From assembly GCF_014197535.1 (NCBI RefSeq), contig NZ_JACIFV010000023.1, forward strand, positions 40,288 to 104,287: a stretch of DNA of 64,000 bases. Direction: 5' to 3'. Positions within the stretch are counted from its first letter, which is position 1, and every line of letters begins with the position of its first letter. The DNA comes from Rhizobium aethiopicum. GTDB taxonomy: Bacteria > Pseudomonadota > Alphaproteobacteria > Rhizobiales > Rhizobiaceae. The position numbers and the translations under genes are program-made. The notes beneath the pieces were generated by a model. That model worked only from the letters and a program-made list of their open reading frames with translations. It did not search any database and was not told where the DNA came from. Shown here one piece after another: positions 49,448-56,947 of this stretch.

Positions 49448-49878
49448 TGCCATCCTCCTGGCCGGGACATAGCGCTTCGATTTCCGCACAAGCTTCCATC
49501 CGCCGCCCGGTCGTAATAGGAATAGCAATTGCCAGGATAGCGCCTATACGGCGTGTAACCACCGCCGCCGCAGTTGCCATTTGCGCATATCGCCGCCGCC
49601 GTCCCGACCAGCGCGAGCCCTACCATCACCGCTGCCGCTTGCCTTTGCTGGAGGACCATCTGCTGGCATTCGGGGATACTCATTCCGCGTCGGTTCAGTT
49701 CCGCAACAAGCTGGACCTGAAATTGCGGGTCTTGAGTTTCGAATACGGTCTTGCAGAGCGCAGCTTTGCTGACTGCGGACGGTTTCTTGTTGAACTCAGC
49801 CGGCGTCGTCGTGCAGGCCGCCAACGCAAACGACATTGCCACGGCGCCGAAGCGTCGAGCTAGCAGATACATTTTCAC
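49444..49878 (-). CDS. Lipoprotein with Gly-rich tail
   Basis: A 144-residue lipoprotein starting at a GTG (49878) placed 7 bases after GAGGGG. The signal sequence ends in FALAACTTTP (lipobox LAAC). FETQDPQFQVQLVAELNRRG and IPECQQMVLQQRQAAAVMVG form a helical middle, followed by CANGNCGGGGYTPYRRYPG. It is coupled to the downstream TM protein. It could be an exclusion-type lipoprotein, which is speculative. Confidence 0.6.
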   Translation of the reverse strand: MKMYLLARRFGAVAMSFALAACTTTPAEFNKKPSAVSKAALCKTVFETQDPQFQVQLVAELNRRGMSIPECQQMVLQQRQAAAVMVGLALVGTAAAICANGNCGGGGYTPYRRYPGNCYSYYDRAADGSLCGNRSAMSRPGGWQ

Positions 49879-50051
49879 GGATAACCCCTCAGTTGCCCAA
49901 GGAGAACATCGCAGAATTCCGCTCCACGTCAAATTGCATCTTAATATATCGTTAACGCAGCTTTAGGATGTGGGGCGCTCGCTTCGAAACCACCTGCATG
50001 CGATTTAAAGCGCCGGTGTTTTCCCCTCCATCCATGTGGGATTTCCTGCCT

Positions 50052-50150
50052 TCAGTCGGGTGGTCGTGGCGCAAATTGCGACCATCCGAAGCGTGACTGC
50101 AACGCGAACCGGATTGCCTTCAACGCGACGGCGCCTCTACCCCCGGCGAT
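50052..50150 (-). pseudogene. Remnant B of the phage-type HTH protein
   Basis: The frame reads GAVALKAIRFALQSRFGWSQ then FAPRPPD-stop, equivalent to the last 30 residues of the intact copy at 50792-51103. It lies directly after the stop of the ART-like gene. Confidence 0.55.
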
Positions 50151-50156
50151 GCAGAA

Positions 50157-50738
50157 TTAGATGCGCCGCGACCGCTGCAGCACGCGCACGGCGCGTAGGC
50201 TACGGCGATCAACAAGATATTCATCCTCGCCGTAGCGTTTCGGCATTTTCATCAGGATTGCTTCGGGCGGGGCAAATGTTTCTAGAAGCACCGACCCGTC
50301 TTCATACATGCGGGAGGTACCTTCTGCAAATCTCTCGGCGACAGACCGGTTTGCTGACCATGACAAGCCGTAGCAGCGCCGCCGCCGGTTATCTGCGCCT
50401 TCGCCGCGATAGAGCAACACCGCCGGACCGCGATAGGAAGGCAGAAGCACCCGATATGCGTCGACAAGAATGCGATCACCTAACTCCTGCCGGAGATGAT
50501 CACCGTCGTGGTAATGAAGCTCGCGAAAGTATTTTTTTGTACTCCACGGCACGTGGGGCAATCGAGCGGCGGCACGCAAGCAGGCCGGGCCAAGGCCGAA
50601 AACAAGATCGAATTGGCACACGATATCGGAAAGCGCTTTGATGTCTCCGGCTTGCGCCGCCATGACGAAGGTGCGGACACTTTCGCGGACTATGCGACTT
50701 TCGGCAGCATGGCGTTCACGCAAATCACTTATCGTCAT
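50157..50738 (-). CDS. ADP-ribosyltransferase-like (ART-fold) protein
   Basis: A 193-residue protein. The first 90 residues are helical. The C-terminal half shows the order expected of an R-S-E type ART: an Arg strand in VLLYRGEGA, a serine strand in CYGLSWSANRSVAERFAEG, VLLETFAPPEAILMKM, and the acidic EDEYLVD that fits the E-x-E loop. Phages use such enzymes to modify host proteins. The start follows GGGAGGGG. Catalysis is inferred from motifs only. Confidence 0.6.
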   Translation of the reverse strand: MTISDLRERHAAESRIVRESVRTFVMAAQAGDIKALSDIVCQFDLVFGLGPACLRAAARLPHVPWSTKKYFRELHYHDGDHLRQELGDRILVDAYRVLLPSYRGPAVLLYRGEGADNRRRRCYGLSWSANRSVAERFAEGTSRMYEDGSVLLETFAPPEAILMKMPKRYGEDEYLVDRRSLRAVRVLQRSRRI

Positions 50739-50791
50739 TTGACCCCTCCCGCATATAGCCGGAGCATTGAACGTCAGAACTCAAAGAATTG

Positions 50792-51103
50792 TTAACGGGG
50801 CGGCGGGGCGTAGCGCGACCAGCCGAATCGGCTTCGAAGCAAGAAGACGATCGCCCGGAGCGCCACATCGTCAGTACCGGCGGCAAGGCGGAGCAGATGG
50901 CCGACAAGCTTGGCCTCGACCTTCGCGGCGCCGATGTCTAACTGCCTGCGATAGGCCCTCCGCAATGTCTTTTCGGAGATATCGAGAACCCGGGAGATTT
51001 CCGCCTGCGGCACGCCCTCAGAAGCAAGCACCTGGACGAGATGACGGCCGGTTATATTGGGGATGTGCGGGGGGCGTCCGGGCGGGCGGTTCAGGTTTTC
51101 CAT
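50792..51103 (-). CDS. Phage-type HTH protein, intact copy C
   Basis: A 103-residue protein starting MENLNRPPGRPPHIPN. An HTH is clear: HLVQVLASEGVPQAEISRVL then DISEKTLRRAYRRQLDIGAA. The C-terminal helix ends RFGWSRYAPPPR. The family appears in rhizobial prophages next to DNA-packaging or cargo genes and resembles small-terminase-like HTH proteins; its exact role is unknown. Three further, broken copies lie at 44046, 50052 and 59766. Confidence 0.65.
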   Translation of the reverse strand: MENLNRPPGRPPHIPNITGRHLVQVLASEGVPQAEISRVLDISEKTLRRAYRRQLDIGAAKVEAKLVGHLLRLAAGTDDVALRAIVFLLRSRFGWSRYAPPPR

Positions 51104-51233
51104 CACAGGCGGGAAAAATCTCCGTGGACCGTGTTTTCGCAGGCGAAAAAAAATCTGCGGATGAGGGGGGCGCGGGTCTTGTGGCCGGCGGTCATCTTCG
51201 CATCGGACCTCCCCCCTTCTGCACGCCTGCGTG

Positions 51234-51404
51234 TCACTGGAGCGTCGCGCTCGGTGCGTCACGTTCAGCGAAATACTGCAAGAGCGCATGCAGGAGGAGG
51301 TCGCGCTCACGCTTATCCGGTGCGCGGCCGAAGTGGCAGGTAAAGGCGATAGCGGCGTTCAAGGCGGTGACGGCTATCTCTTCCCGCTGCTGATGGTTGG
51401 TCAT
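51234..51404 (-). CDS. Very small helical phage-type protein
   Basis: A 56-residue protein starting MTNHQQREEIAVTALNAAIA, ending in a charged helix RERDLLLHALLQYFAERD. GGGAGGTGA lies 6 bases before the ATG and fixes the start. It lies 5 bases downstream of the 51410 gene. Confidence 0.55.
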   Translation of the reverse strand: MTNHQQREEIAVTALNAAIAFTCHFGRAPDKRERDLLLHALLQYFAERDAPSATLQ

Positions 51405-51409
51405 CGCCG

Positions 51410-51802
51410 TCACCTCCCTGATGCCTTCGGCCGGGCGGATTTCGCCGCCAACTGCCAGATGCTCGGATCGCTGCCGGGTACGACGCCTTCCGGCGTATCC
51501 GCGAGCGCGATCCACATTGCGCCATCTGAAGTGACGACCGAGCCTTTCCTGTATGGCAAAGCCCGCTGCCAGATGCCGGCGTAGCGGACGCCGCCAGCTT
51601 CAAGCTCTGAGATGCGGGCGGAGAGCGCCTTTAGCTTCGCGGCTGTGGCGGCTGTGGTGGCCGCGACGAGCGCGTGAACCATTCGCCTGCTCAATGGCCG
51701 TTGAAGCTGCTCTTCCGTGAAGTTGGAGTCGAGGCCGGTTTTGATCTCCTCGGCGCGCGCCGCGATAAGGGCTAGCTGCTCGTCTTCGTCCTTGCCTGTC
51801 AT
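51410..51802 (-). CDS. Phage protein with carbohydrate-binding-like C-terminal module
   Basis: A 130-residue protein. The N-terminal half is a predicted coiled coil (ATTAATAAKLKALSARISEL). The C-terminal part, VRYAGIWQRALPYRKGSVVT through WIALADTPEGVVPG to IWQLA, has the WxxxxxYxxGxxVxxxGxxW layout of CBM5/12-like modules found in phage and chitinase-type proteins. The start overlaps the stop of the 51799 gene by 4 bases. Confidence 0.6.
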   Translation of the reverse strand: MTGKDEDEQLALIAARAEEIKTGLDSNFTEEQLQRPLSRRMVHALVAATTAATAAKLKALSARISELEAGGVRYAGIWQRALPYRKGSVVTSDGAMWIALADTPEGVVPGSDPSIWQLAAKSARPKASGR

Positions 51803-52218
51803 TGGCCGCTGATGACCTCCGCGATCTCGGCGCCCGTCAGACACCGGCGTTCATCAAGAATAAGCGCAAGCTTTTCGATCTGTTGACGATGATCGAGCAC
51901 GAACTGCCGCGCGGCGGCAGAGAGTGCGCGGTTCATCTCTTCAGGTGGGTCGGCCCACGAAGCGAGGAAAAGCGCATGCCGGAGCAGTAACAGATCTGAC
52001 TGCGACAGATCGGTTTCCGGCGCCGCAGCTTGGCCGGCTAAAGCCACAATCCCGTATGCCGCAGCCACCGCACCATGGTGGTGTCCGCGCTCCAGAAATT
52101 CCCCAGGCGGCAAAAGAACTACCTCGCCCGCGTCAATCGACACATGGCGAACGTCGATCCCATTCCCAAGTGCCGCTAGAACATGGGCGGCTTCGTGTAA
52201 CGCAGTTTGGCTTACCAT
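51799..52218 (-). CDS. Small HEXXH (M41-like) metallopeptidase-type protein
   Basis: A 139-residue protein starting MVSQTALHEAAHVLAALGNG. The HEAAH sequence matches the HEXXH zinc site of FtsH-type M41 peptidases, but there is no AAA+ domain or TM helix. An Asp in APETDLSQSD could be the third ligand. Such stand-alone M41-like proteins occur in rhizobial and phage genomes. Activity is unproven. Confidence 0.6.
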   Translation of the reverse strand: MVSQTALHEAAHVLAALGNGIDVRHVSIDAGEVVLLPPGEFLERGHHHGAVAAAYGIVALAGQAAAPETDLSQSDLLLLRHALFLASWADPPEEMNRALSAAARQFVLDHRQQIEKLALILDERRCLTGAEIAEVISGQ

Positions 52219-52279
52219 CTATGCCGCCTATTCGAATGCCGAGAGCTGTCACTGTAGCAAATCGCCTTGAGGCGGGGCG

Positions 52280-52498
52280 TTATGCGTCACCGGCCAGCCC
52301 CTGGCACAGCACCCGCACCATGTCATTAAGCCCCCGCTCGACAGCTTGGTCGTCATCTGCGTCCTGCGGATCGAGGAAATTCAGAGCCTCCAACACGACG
52401 GAAAGTGCAACATCGTCGACCACAAGCCGGACTACACGGAGGCCGGATTTTCGGCGTTCCCGGTAACGGCGCTGGCGCTCTTTGGAGGAGGCACCCAT
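52280..52498 (-). CDS. Small basic phage-type protein
   Basis: A 72-residue protein starting MGASSKERQRRYRERRKSGL, with a strand-helix pattern RVVRLVVDDVALSVVLEALN that could be a ribbon-helix-helix fold. It follows the 38-codon frame at 52502 by 3 bases. Function is unknown. Confidence 0.5.
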   Translation of the reverse strand: MGASSKERQRRYRERRKSGLRVVRLVVDDVALSVVLEALNFLDPQDADDDQAVERGLNDMVRVLCQGLAGDA

Positions 52499-52501
52499 CG
52501 A

Positions 52502-52618
52502 TCACCAAGCCCACCCGCAAAGGGCTTCCAGGTCCGGCTCCACCACATTCTCCGAGCGCTCGCCTTGAGCGAGCACCCGGTCAAGCTTCGCCTCGATCTT
52601 GCCGAGCCGCTCAGCCAT
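52502..52618 (-). CDS. 38-codon small protein in the replication operon
   Basis: Starts MAERLGKIEAKLDRVLAQGE, an amphipathic coiled-coil-like helix, and ends GWAW. GGAG lies 9 bases upstream. It overlaps the 19-codon frame at 52611 by 8 bases and ends 3 bases before the next gene, so packing supports translation. Confidence 0.42.
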   Translation of the reverse strand: MAERLGKIEAKLDRVLAQGERSENVVEPDLEALCGWAW

Positions 52619-52670
52619 GCGCTTTTGCTCCGCGATTTAGCTGGTCGATCAGGCTGAGCGTATCCGTCAT
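52611..52670 (-). CDS. 19-codon frame coupling two genes
   Basis: A short frame, MTDTLSLIDQLNRGAKAHG, starts in an ATGA overlap with the 52667 gene stop and ends inside the start of the 52502 gene. It may be a coupling device rather than a functional protein. Confidence 0.3.
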   Translation of the reverse strand: MTDTLSLIDQLNRGAKAHG

Positions 52671-53254
52671 GCGTCGAATTCCTCTCCCCGCTCTGAAGAA
52701 CGATAATGGTGACGGCTCTGGCGCGACATGTAATCGTCGACCGCGTCGGCTGCCGTGCGTGTCATTCTTTCGTCTTTGTCGGCGAACAGCGCCCGATCGA
52801 CGGGAGCGCCTGCCGCCTTTGCGGCTGCCTCCGCCCTCTCGACCGCCCGCCGGGCGCGCCACTTGGCGACGGCCTCCGGATCGCCGGCCGGCGCCGGCAG
52901 GGCGCGGGGCTTGTCGTCCTCAGCCCAGAGGTAGCGGCGCTTTTCTTCGGCGGCCCGCCTCTCTCTTTCGCGAAACGGTTCCATCACGCGGTCGATTTCG
53001 CGTCGCAATTCGCTCGGCGACGGCAGGAAGCCATGGCTAAGTGCACCCTGGTTTATCCGGCGTTCGGCCTCGAATAAGCCCCACTGGCTGACGTTTTCAA
53101 GCGCCATCAAGTAGGCGCGCCTAACGAGCGTAAAGTCGTTTGGCGCTCGGCTGGGATACGCCGCGAACAAGCAGGCAAGCACGGCAAGTTTTTCGGCCTC
53201 AGTGGCCGGGCGGCTTACGTCCGGTTGGGCCGCTGGTACGTTCGTTTGCGTCAT
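52667..53254 (-). CDS. Phage replication-associated protein (helicase-loader-like position)
   Basis: A 195-residue mostly helical protein. LACLFAAYPSRAPNDFTLVR, ALENVSQWGLFEAERRINQG and GFLPSPSELRREIDRVMEPF are followed by a long charged helix (RERERRAAEEKRRYLWAED). Position directly behind a replisome-organiser-like gene, with a 4-base overlap, suggests a replication accessory role. No catalytic motif is seen. Confidence 0.6.
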   Translation of the reverse strand: MTQTNVPAAQPDVSRPATEAEKLAVLACLFAAYPSRAPNDFTLVRRAYLMALENVSQWGLFEAERRINQGALSHGFLPSPSELRREIDRVMEPFRERERRAAEEKRRYLWAEDDKPRALPAPAGDPEAVAKWRARRAVERAEAAAKAAGAPVDRALFADKDERMTRTAADAVDDYMSRQSRHHYRSSERGEEFDA

Positions 53255-53991
53255 TGGCCAATCCTCCCGTGCGAGCCTTTCTGATGGGCTTGGCGCGCCG
53301 CTTCTTTGAATTGATTAGCAAGTGGCTGTTGTTGGCCCGTGCCCTTTCGATTTGCGTCGGCGGCATCCTTCCGCGCCCATATTCTCCAGGTTGCCTCCCA
53401 ATCGAGTTTGCGGCCTCCGGCACCGGGTCTATTTTTCCAGTAGTCGACGAAGTTGAGCGCGCTTCGCCTCGCCCCTTCGGTCGTCATACCCTCCGCCAGG
53501 GCAATGGAGATGTCCGGGCTGAAGTTTTCGGGGATGCGGGTGCCGCGGCGGTCGGGGGCGAGTTCGCGCTTGCGCAACCCCCTCCCAGTTCTTTCCAGTT
53601 CCCTTTCCGGTTCTTCTTTATAAGGGGGTGCACGACGTGCCGGTTTAGGGGTGCACGACGTGCCGGTTAGACTGGCGCTGGTGCCGGTTAAATTCAGTTC
53701 CGGGGCATCGTTATCCGGCACCGCCTGCCGGTTAAAATCGCACGAAAGGTGATAGCTATTTCCCGCCTTGCCTCCGCCTTCGACCCGGATGAGACCGGCC
53801 TGCTTTAGCTTGGTCAGGGCCTTGCGGACCGCGCGTTCAGAAAAGTCGGTCTCTTCGCAGATCGTCGCAACCTTCGGGTTGCATTGCCCGGTCTTGGAAT
53901 TGTGGTGCTCGGCAAGAGCGACCAAAACATTCTTGGCGACCGGGTCACCCAGACGCTGACTGCGTGCCCATCGGACGGCGCCGTAGCTCAT
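53251..53991 (-). CDS. Phage replisome-organiser-like winged-helix protein
   Basis: A 246-residue protein. An N-terminal winged helix (AKNVLVALAEHHNSKTGQCN, VATICEETDFSERAVRKALT, LKQAGLIRVEG) is followed by a disordered linker. A DnaT/RepO-like C-terminal module has FSPDISIALAEGMTTEGARR then FVDYWKNRPG and LDWEATWRIWAR. It probably recruits the host helicase to an element origin. It overlaps the topoisomerase-like gene by 4 bases and the next gene by 4 bases. Confidence 0.72.
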   Translation of the reverse strand: MSYGAVRWARSQRLGDPVAKNVLVALAEHHNSKTGQCNPKVATICEETDFSERAVRKALTKLKQAGLIRVEGGGKAGNSYHLSCDFNRQAVPDNDAPELNLTGTSASLTGTSCTPKPARRAPPYKEEPERELERTGRGLRKRELAPDRRGTRIPENFSPDISIALAEGMTTEGARRSALNFVDYWKNRPGAGGRKLDWEATWRIWARKDAADANRKGTGQQQPLANQFKEAARQAHQKGSHGRIGQ

Positions 53992-56372
53992 GACGCGTCC
54001 CCCTTACCGTCGAGGGCCAGGCTAAGCGCATCCTCCCATGGAATCGACGGATCACGCTCGAATTCGCAGCGGATGCGCTCGGCAAGATCGTCAGGAAGGT
54101 CGACCATAGCGGCTTGTTCCCGTGCGCGGCATTCCAGATCGCCGATCTCCTGTTTAATTCGTTGCAGGCCGAGGATATGCCGTGCCCGCTGTTCGATGAT
54201 CTCTACCGATGGGATGACTTTCTGCACGCCGTGTTCGAGGAGCCCGGCTTCAAGCCACTCAATGAACTGGTCCGACGACATCGCGTTCAACTCGACGCGC
54301 CGGCCGCCGGCGAGGAACAGCAGTTCGTTATGAGGTGCACCGTAGCGGCGAAGGCCCTTCATCACCTTGTGGTGGTTGCCCTCGATCTCCTGGCGCTCCG
54401 CCTGCAGCTGCATCTCTTCGGCCTGTTCAAGCCTCAGGCCCAGGCGCCGAATGTCCGGAGTGTTGGTGAATGTGTAGCGCGTGCTGTCCGATCCCAGCGT
54501 GCCGAAGATCCTGATTCCGGCGATGTCGAGATCGTGCGCGACCAGGATCGGAAGGCGTTGTGCGGAAAGCCGGTCGACCAGCGCCCTGGCGGCTACAACC
54601 GACATACCCTTTGTCGACATGACCGCGATGTCAAAGCGCTCCGCGATTCGTGTTGCCCGCAACAGCGGCTCGAAGCCTTCCTTTTCAAGGAACAGCACCG
54701 CGCCGTAGCGGTCGCCGGGACCGGCAGTCTGGTGCAGGCCGCCGGCGGTCGAGATCAGCGCGCCGGTGTCTTGCCGCCGTTGGCGCTGGAGATATTGACG
54801 GACGTGCAATGTGCCGAGCGGTATCGAATGATCAGTATGCGGCTCGACCAGATGGCCGCGCGCATCGTAGACCACATCCCAATGCGCCGAAGTTTCCGGG
54901 TTTTCCTCCATGAAGGCCGGCAACAGCGTTTGGGTGAAATAGATATCGTTCAGTTTGCTATGGCCGGTCATCTCCAGTATCGCCGGTCGCGCCGCGTACA
55001 TGATCTGCCGTGCGTTTGCGGGCAGCGTGCCGCCTGCGCTGGCTCTCAGATAGGCTTCCGCCATCGCCTGATAGGCAGCGTCCTTGATCGTGTATCCCCG
55101 CCTGATCGGCCTGTGCGACTTGCGCAATGCCGACCCAATGGCAGCGGCGAGGTATCCCCGGAACGGCGTCAGGTCAGGCGTTTTGCCATCGCTGATCAGC
55201 GCAATGGCCGGTGTCGTAATGGCAATGGTCAGATGATAGGAACCCTTCGGAACCTGCCCCAGTTCGCAGAAAAGGCCGCAGCCCTGGAAATAGGAATCTC
55301 CGCCTGAATAAAGCGATAGTTCGGCGACGGTCGGGGTCCGATTGACGATCAGGGTGATGTCGTCCGCACCGTTGCGGCCCTTCTGTCTAGCCCAGACCTG
55401 GACGATCACAGGAACCGCGCCACCGATCACTGCTAACCCTTTTTCGATCCTGTAGGCACCGCCGAAGGAATCCTCGGGGACCGGCAAGAGCTTCGGTGGC
55501 GGCGGAGCAAGACGATTCAACACGTCGAGCGAGAGTTCGGATGCGGGCGCTTCAGGGTCGATGTAACGCTCGGACGCGCCCGATTGACCTCGCTCAACCT
55601 CATCTTCGGGAGCGTTACACAACTCGACGCCGAACAAATTTGCGAGGTCTTGCGCCGTGCCGCGCGCTGCTTCGATCAGTTCCTTGAACGCCGGGGCCGA
55701 ATACCAACCCGGATGTGTCCGCATCGGCATTGCAGCCGGTCCCGCGAGTTGGATCGCCTGATTGCCCCAGGCGGTCGCCTGCGGATCAATCGGCAGTGCG
55801 TCGCCGAACCGGATCGTGATCCTGGTCCCGGCGGCGATATCGCTGTCGTCCGTTGCGGTGACGATGGTTTCGCCAGTGCTGCGGTCGAAGTCGAGTTCCT
55901 GGCGGACCTTGCGGCTCTCGACGATAATCTTGCCGCCCGAGGCGAATGCGGCACCAGTCGCGACGCGCAGTCCGTTGCCAACCATGCCTCGGGTTGGGCG
56001 CCGGATTAGCTTAGTCGACATCATAGGCCGCGTGACGGAAAAGAGCTCGACCACCTTCTCGGGCGCGATCCCAGGACCATTGTCCGAGATAACGAACGTG
56101 TTGGTGTCGACTTCGACCAGGGTCACCGTCGCCGCGGCGTCGAGGGCGTTGTCGACCAGTTCCTTGATCGCCATCCGGCGCAGGTGAGCCTTGGGCGCCC
56201 CAGCCTTCTGAGATAAGCGATCCGGGTGCAGGAATAGGCTGGCATCCGTTCTGACGAACTCAATCGCCGCCGCCTGCTTCTTCCCTGCACGATGTCGGCG
56301 CACACGCTCGCGGGTTTTCTCGCGCTGTGTGACGCTTCGCTCCGCTGGCCTGTGGAAAGGCGATTGCGACAT
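53988..56372 (-). CDS. Fused type IIB DNA topoisomerase, Topo VIII-like (VIB + VIA in one chain)
   Basis: A 794-residue protein. Residues 66-190 are a GHKL ATPase: N-box KELVDNALDAA (E71, N75), ISDNGPGI (D97), and G-loop RGMVGNGLRVATG (129-140). A transducer-like region (about 300-425) has TLIVNRTPTVAEL and SDGKTPD with switch lysine K397. Residues 440-530 hold a winged helix with NARQIMYAARP, where Y459 fits the catalytic tyrosine. Residues 555-650 form a Toprim domain: VLFLEKEGF (E563/E565) and AHDLDIAGIRI (D614, D616). It heads the leftward replication operon. Confidence 0.78.
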   Translation of the reverse strand: MSQSPFHRPAERSVTQREKTRERVRRHRAGKKQAAAIEFVRTDASLFLHPDRLSQKAGAPKAHLRRMAIKELVDNALDAAATVTLVEVDTNTFVISDNGPGIAPEKVVELFSVTRPMMSTKLIRRPTRGMVGNGLRVATGAAFASGGKIIVESRKVRQELDFDRSTGETIVTATDDSDIAAGTRITIRFGDALPIDPQATAWGNQAIQLAGPAAMPMRTHPGWYSAPAFKELIEAARGTAQDLANLFGVELCNAPEDEVERGQSGASERYIDPEAPASELSLDVLNRLAPPPPKLLPVPEDSFGGAYRIEKGLAVIGGAVPVIVQVWARQKGRNGADDITLIVNRTPTVAELSLYSGGDSYFQGCGLFCELGQVPKGSYHLTIAITTPAIALISDGKTPDLTPFRGYLAAAIGSALRKSHRPIRRGYTIKDAAYQAMAEAYLRASAGGTLPANARQIMYAARPAILEMTGHSKLNDIYFTQTLLPAFMEENPETSAHWDVVYDARGHLVEPHTDHSIPLGTLHVRQYLQRQRRQDTGALISTAGGLHQTAGPGDRYGAVLFLEKEGFEPLLRATRIAERFDIAVMSTKGMSVVAARALVDRLSAQRLPILVAHDLDIAGIRIFGTLGSDSTRYTFTNTPDIRRLGLRLEQAEEMQLQAERQEIEGNHHKVMKGLRRYGAPHNELLFLAGGRRVELNAMSSDQFIEWLEAGLLEHGVQKVIPSVEIIEQRARHILGLQRIKQEIGDLECRAREQAAMVDLPDDLAERIRCEFERDPSIPWEDALSLALDGKGDAS

Positions 56373-56495
56373 AACGGTTCCTCTCTTGCTCGGAACCGCC
56401 GTGGTCTGGCGCGTTGAACTCGATGTGATTAATTTTCGGGCACTTTCCGATGCCTATTCCAGTCGAGCCCTTCCTGCGTCCGATGCGGCGGGGGC

Positions 56496-56753
56496 TCATT
56501 CCGTAACGATTTCGGTGTTGGTCTTGCGAGGCGGCGGTGCATGCTTCGGCGCGTTTTCCCTCGCCAGCCGGTACTGCTCCTTAGCCCGGCGGTCGGCTTC
56601 ATCGAGCTCCGCAAGGTCGAAATAATTCCGATTGCCGAATAGAGCCGGTTCCGGAAGGCGTCCGGCCCGAATCCAACGCCAGACCGTCATGTCCGAAATG
56701 CCAGCATATCGCTGCTTTAGCTGTGACTGGGTAATGTATTCCTTACGGTCCAT
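56496..56753 (-). CDS. AlpA/excisionase-like HTH protein
   Basis: An 85-residue protein starting MDRKEYITQSQLKQRYAGIS, then MTVWRWIRAGRLPEPALFGN, the helix-turn-helix of AlpA/MerR-type excisionases, and a charged tail. It likely directs element excision with the integrase and may regulate it. It lies between the integrase and the topoisomerase genes, on the same strand as both. Confidence 0.75.
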   Translation of the reverse strand: MDRKEYITQSQLKQRYAGISDMTVWRWIRAGRLPEPALFGNRNYFDLAELDEADRRAKEQYRLARENAPKHAPPPRKTNTEIVTE

Positions 56754-56947
56754 GGACGCGCGTCCTCCGTCACGACACAAAACACTGTGTACCAGAGTAC
56801 GGCAGTCGAGCAATTATGCAAACGCGAATTTGTCTGCTAAGTGTTTGAACACGCAAGGTTTTCTTGCCATTTAAGACAATTCATCTGCAACCTCTTCTTT
56901 CATCGTAACTTGCTAATGCACTCGTTCTCTCAAGGAAAACAACGCGA

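Noticed and set aside
53988..56372. Alternative reading of the GHKL/Toprim protein as DNA gyrase subunit B or MutL
   Set aside because: GyrB has its Toprim directly after the transducer and no RQIMY-type winged helix between them; MutL has no Toprim. The order seen fits a Topo VIB-VIA fusion.
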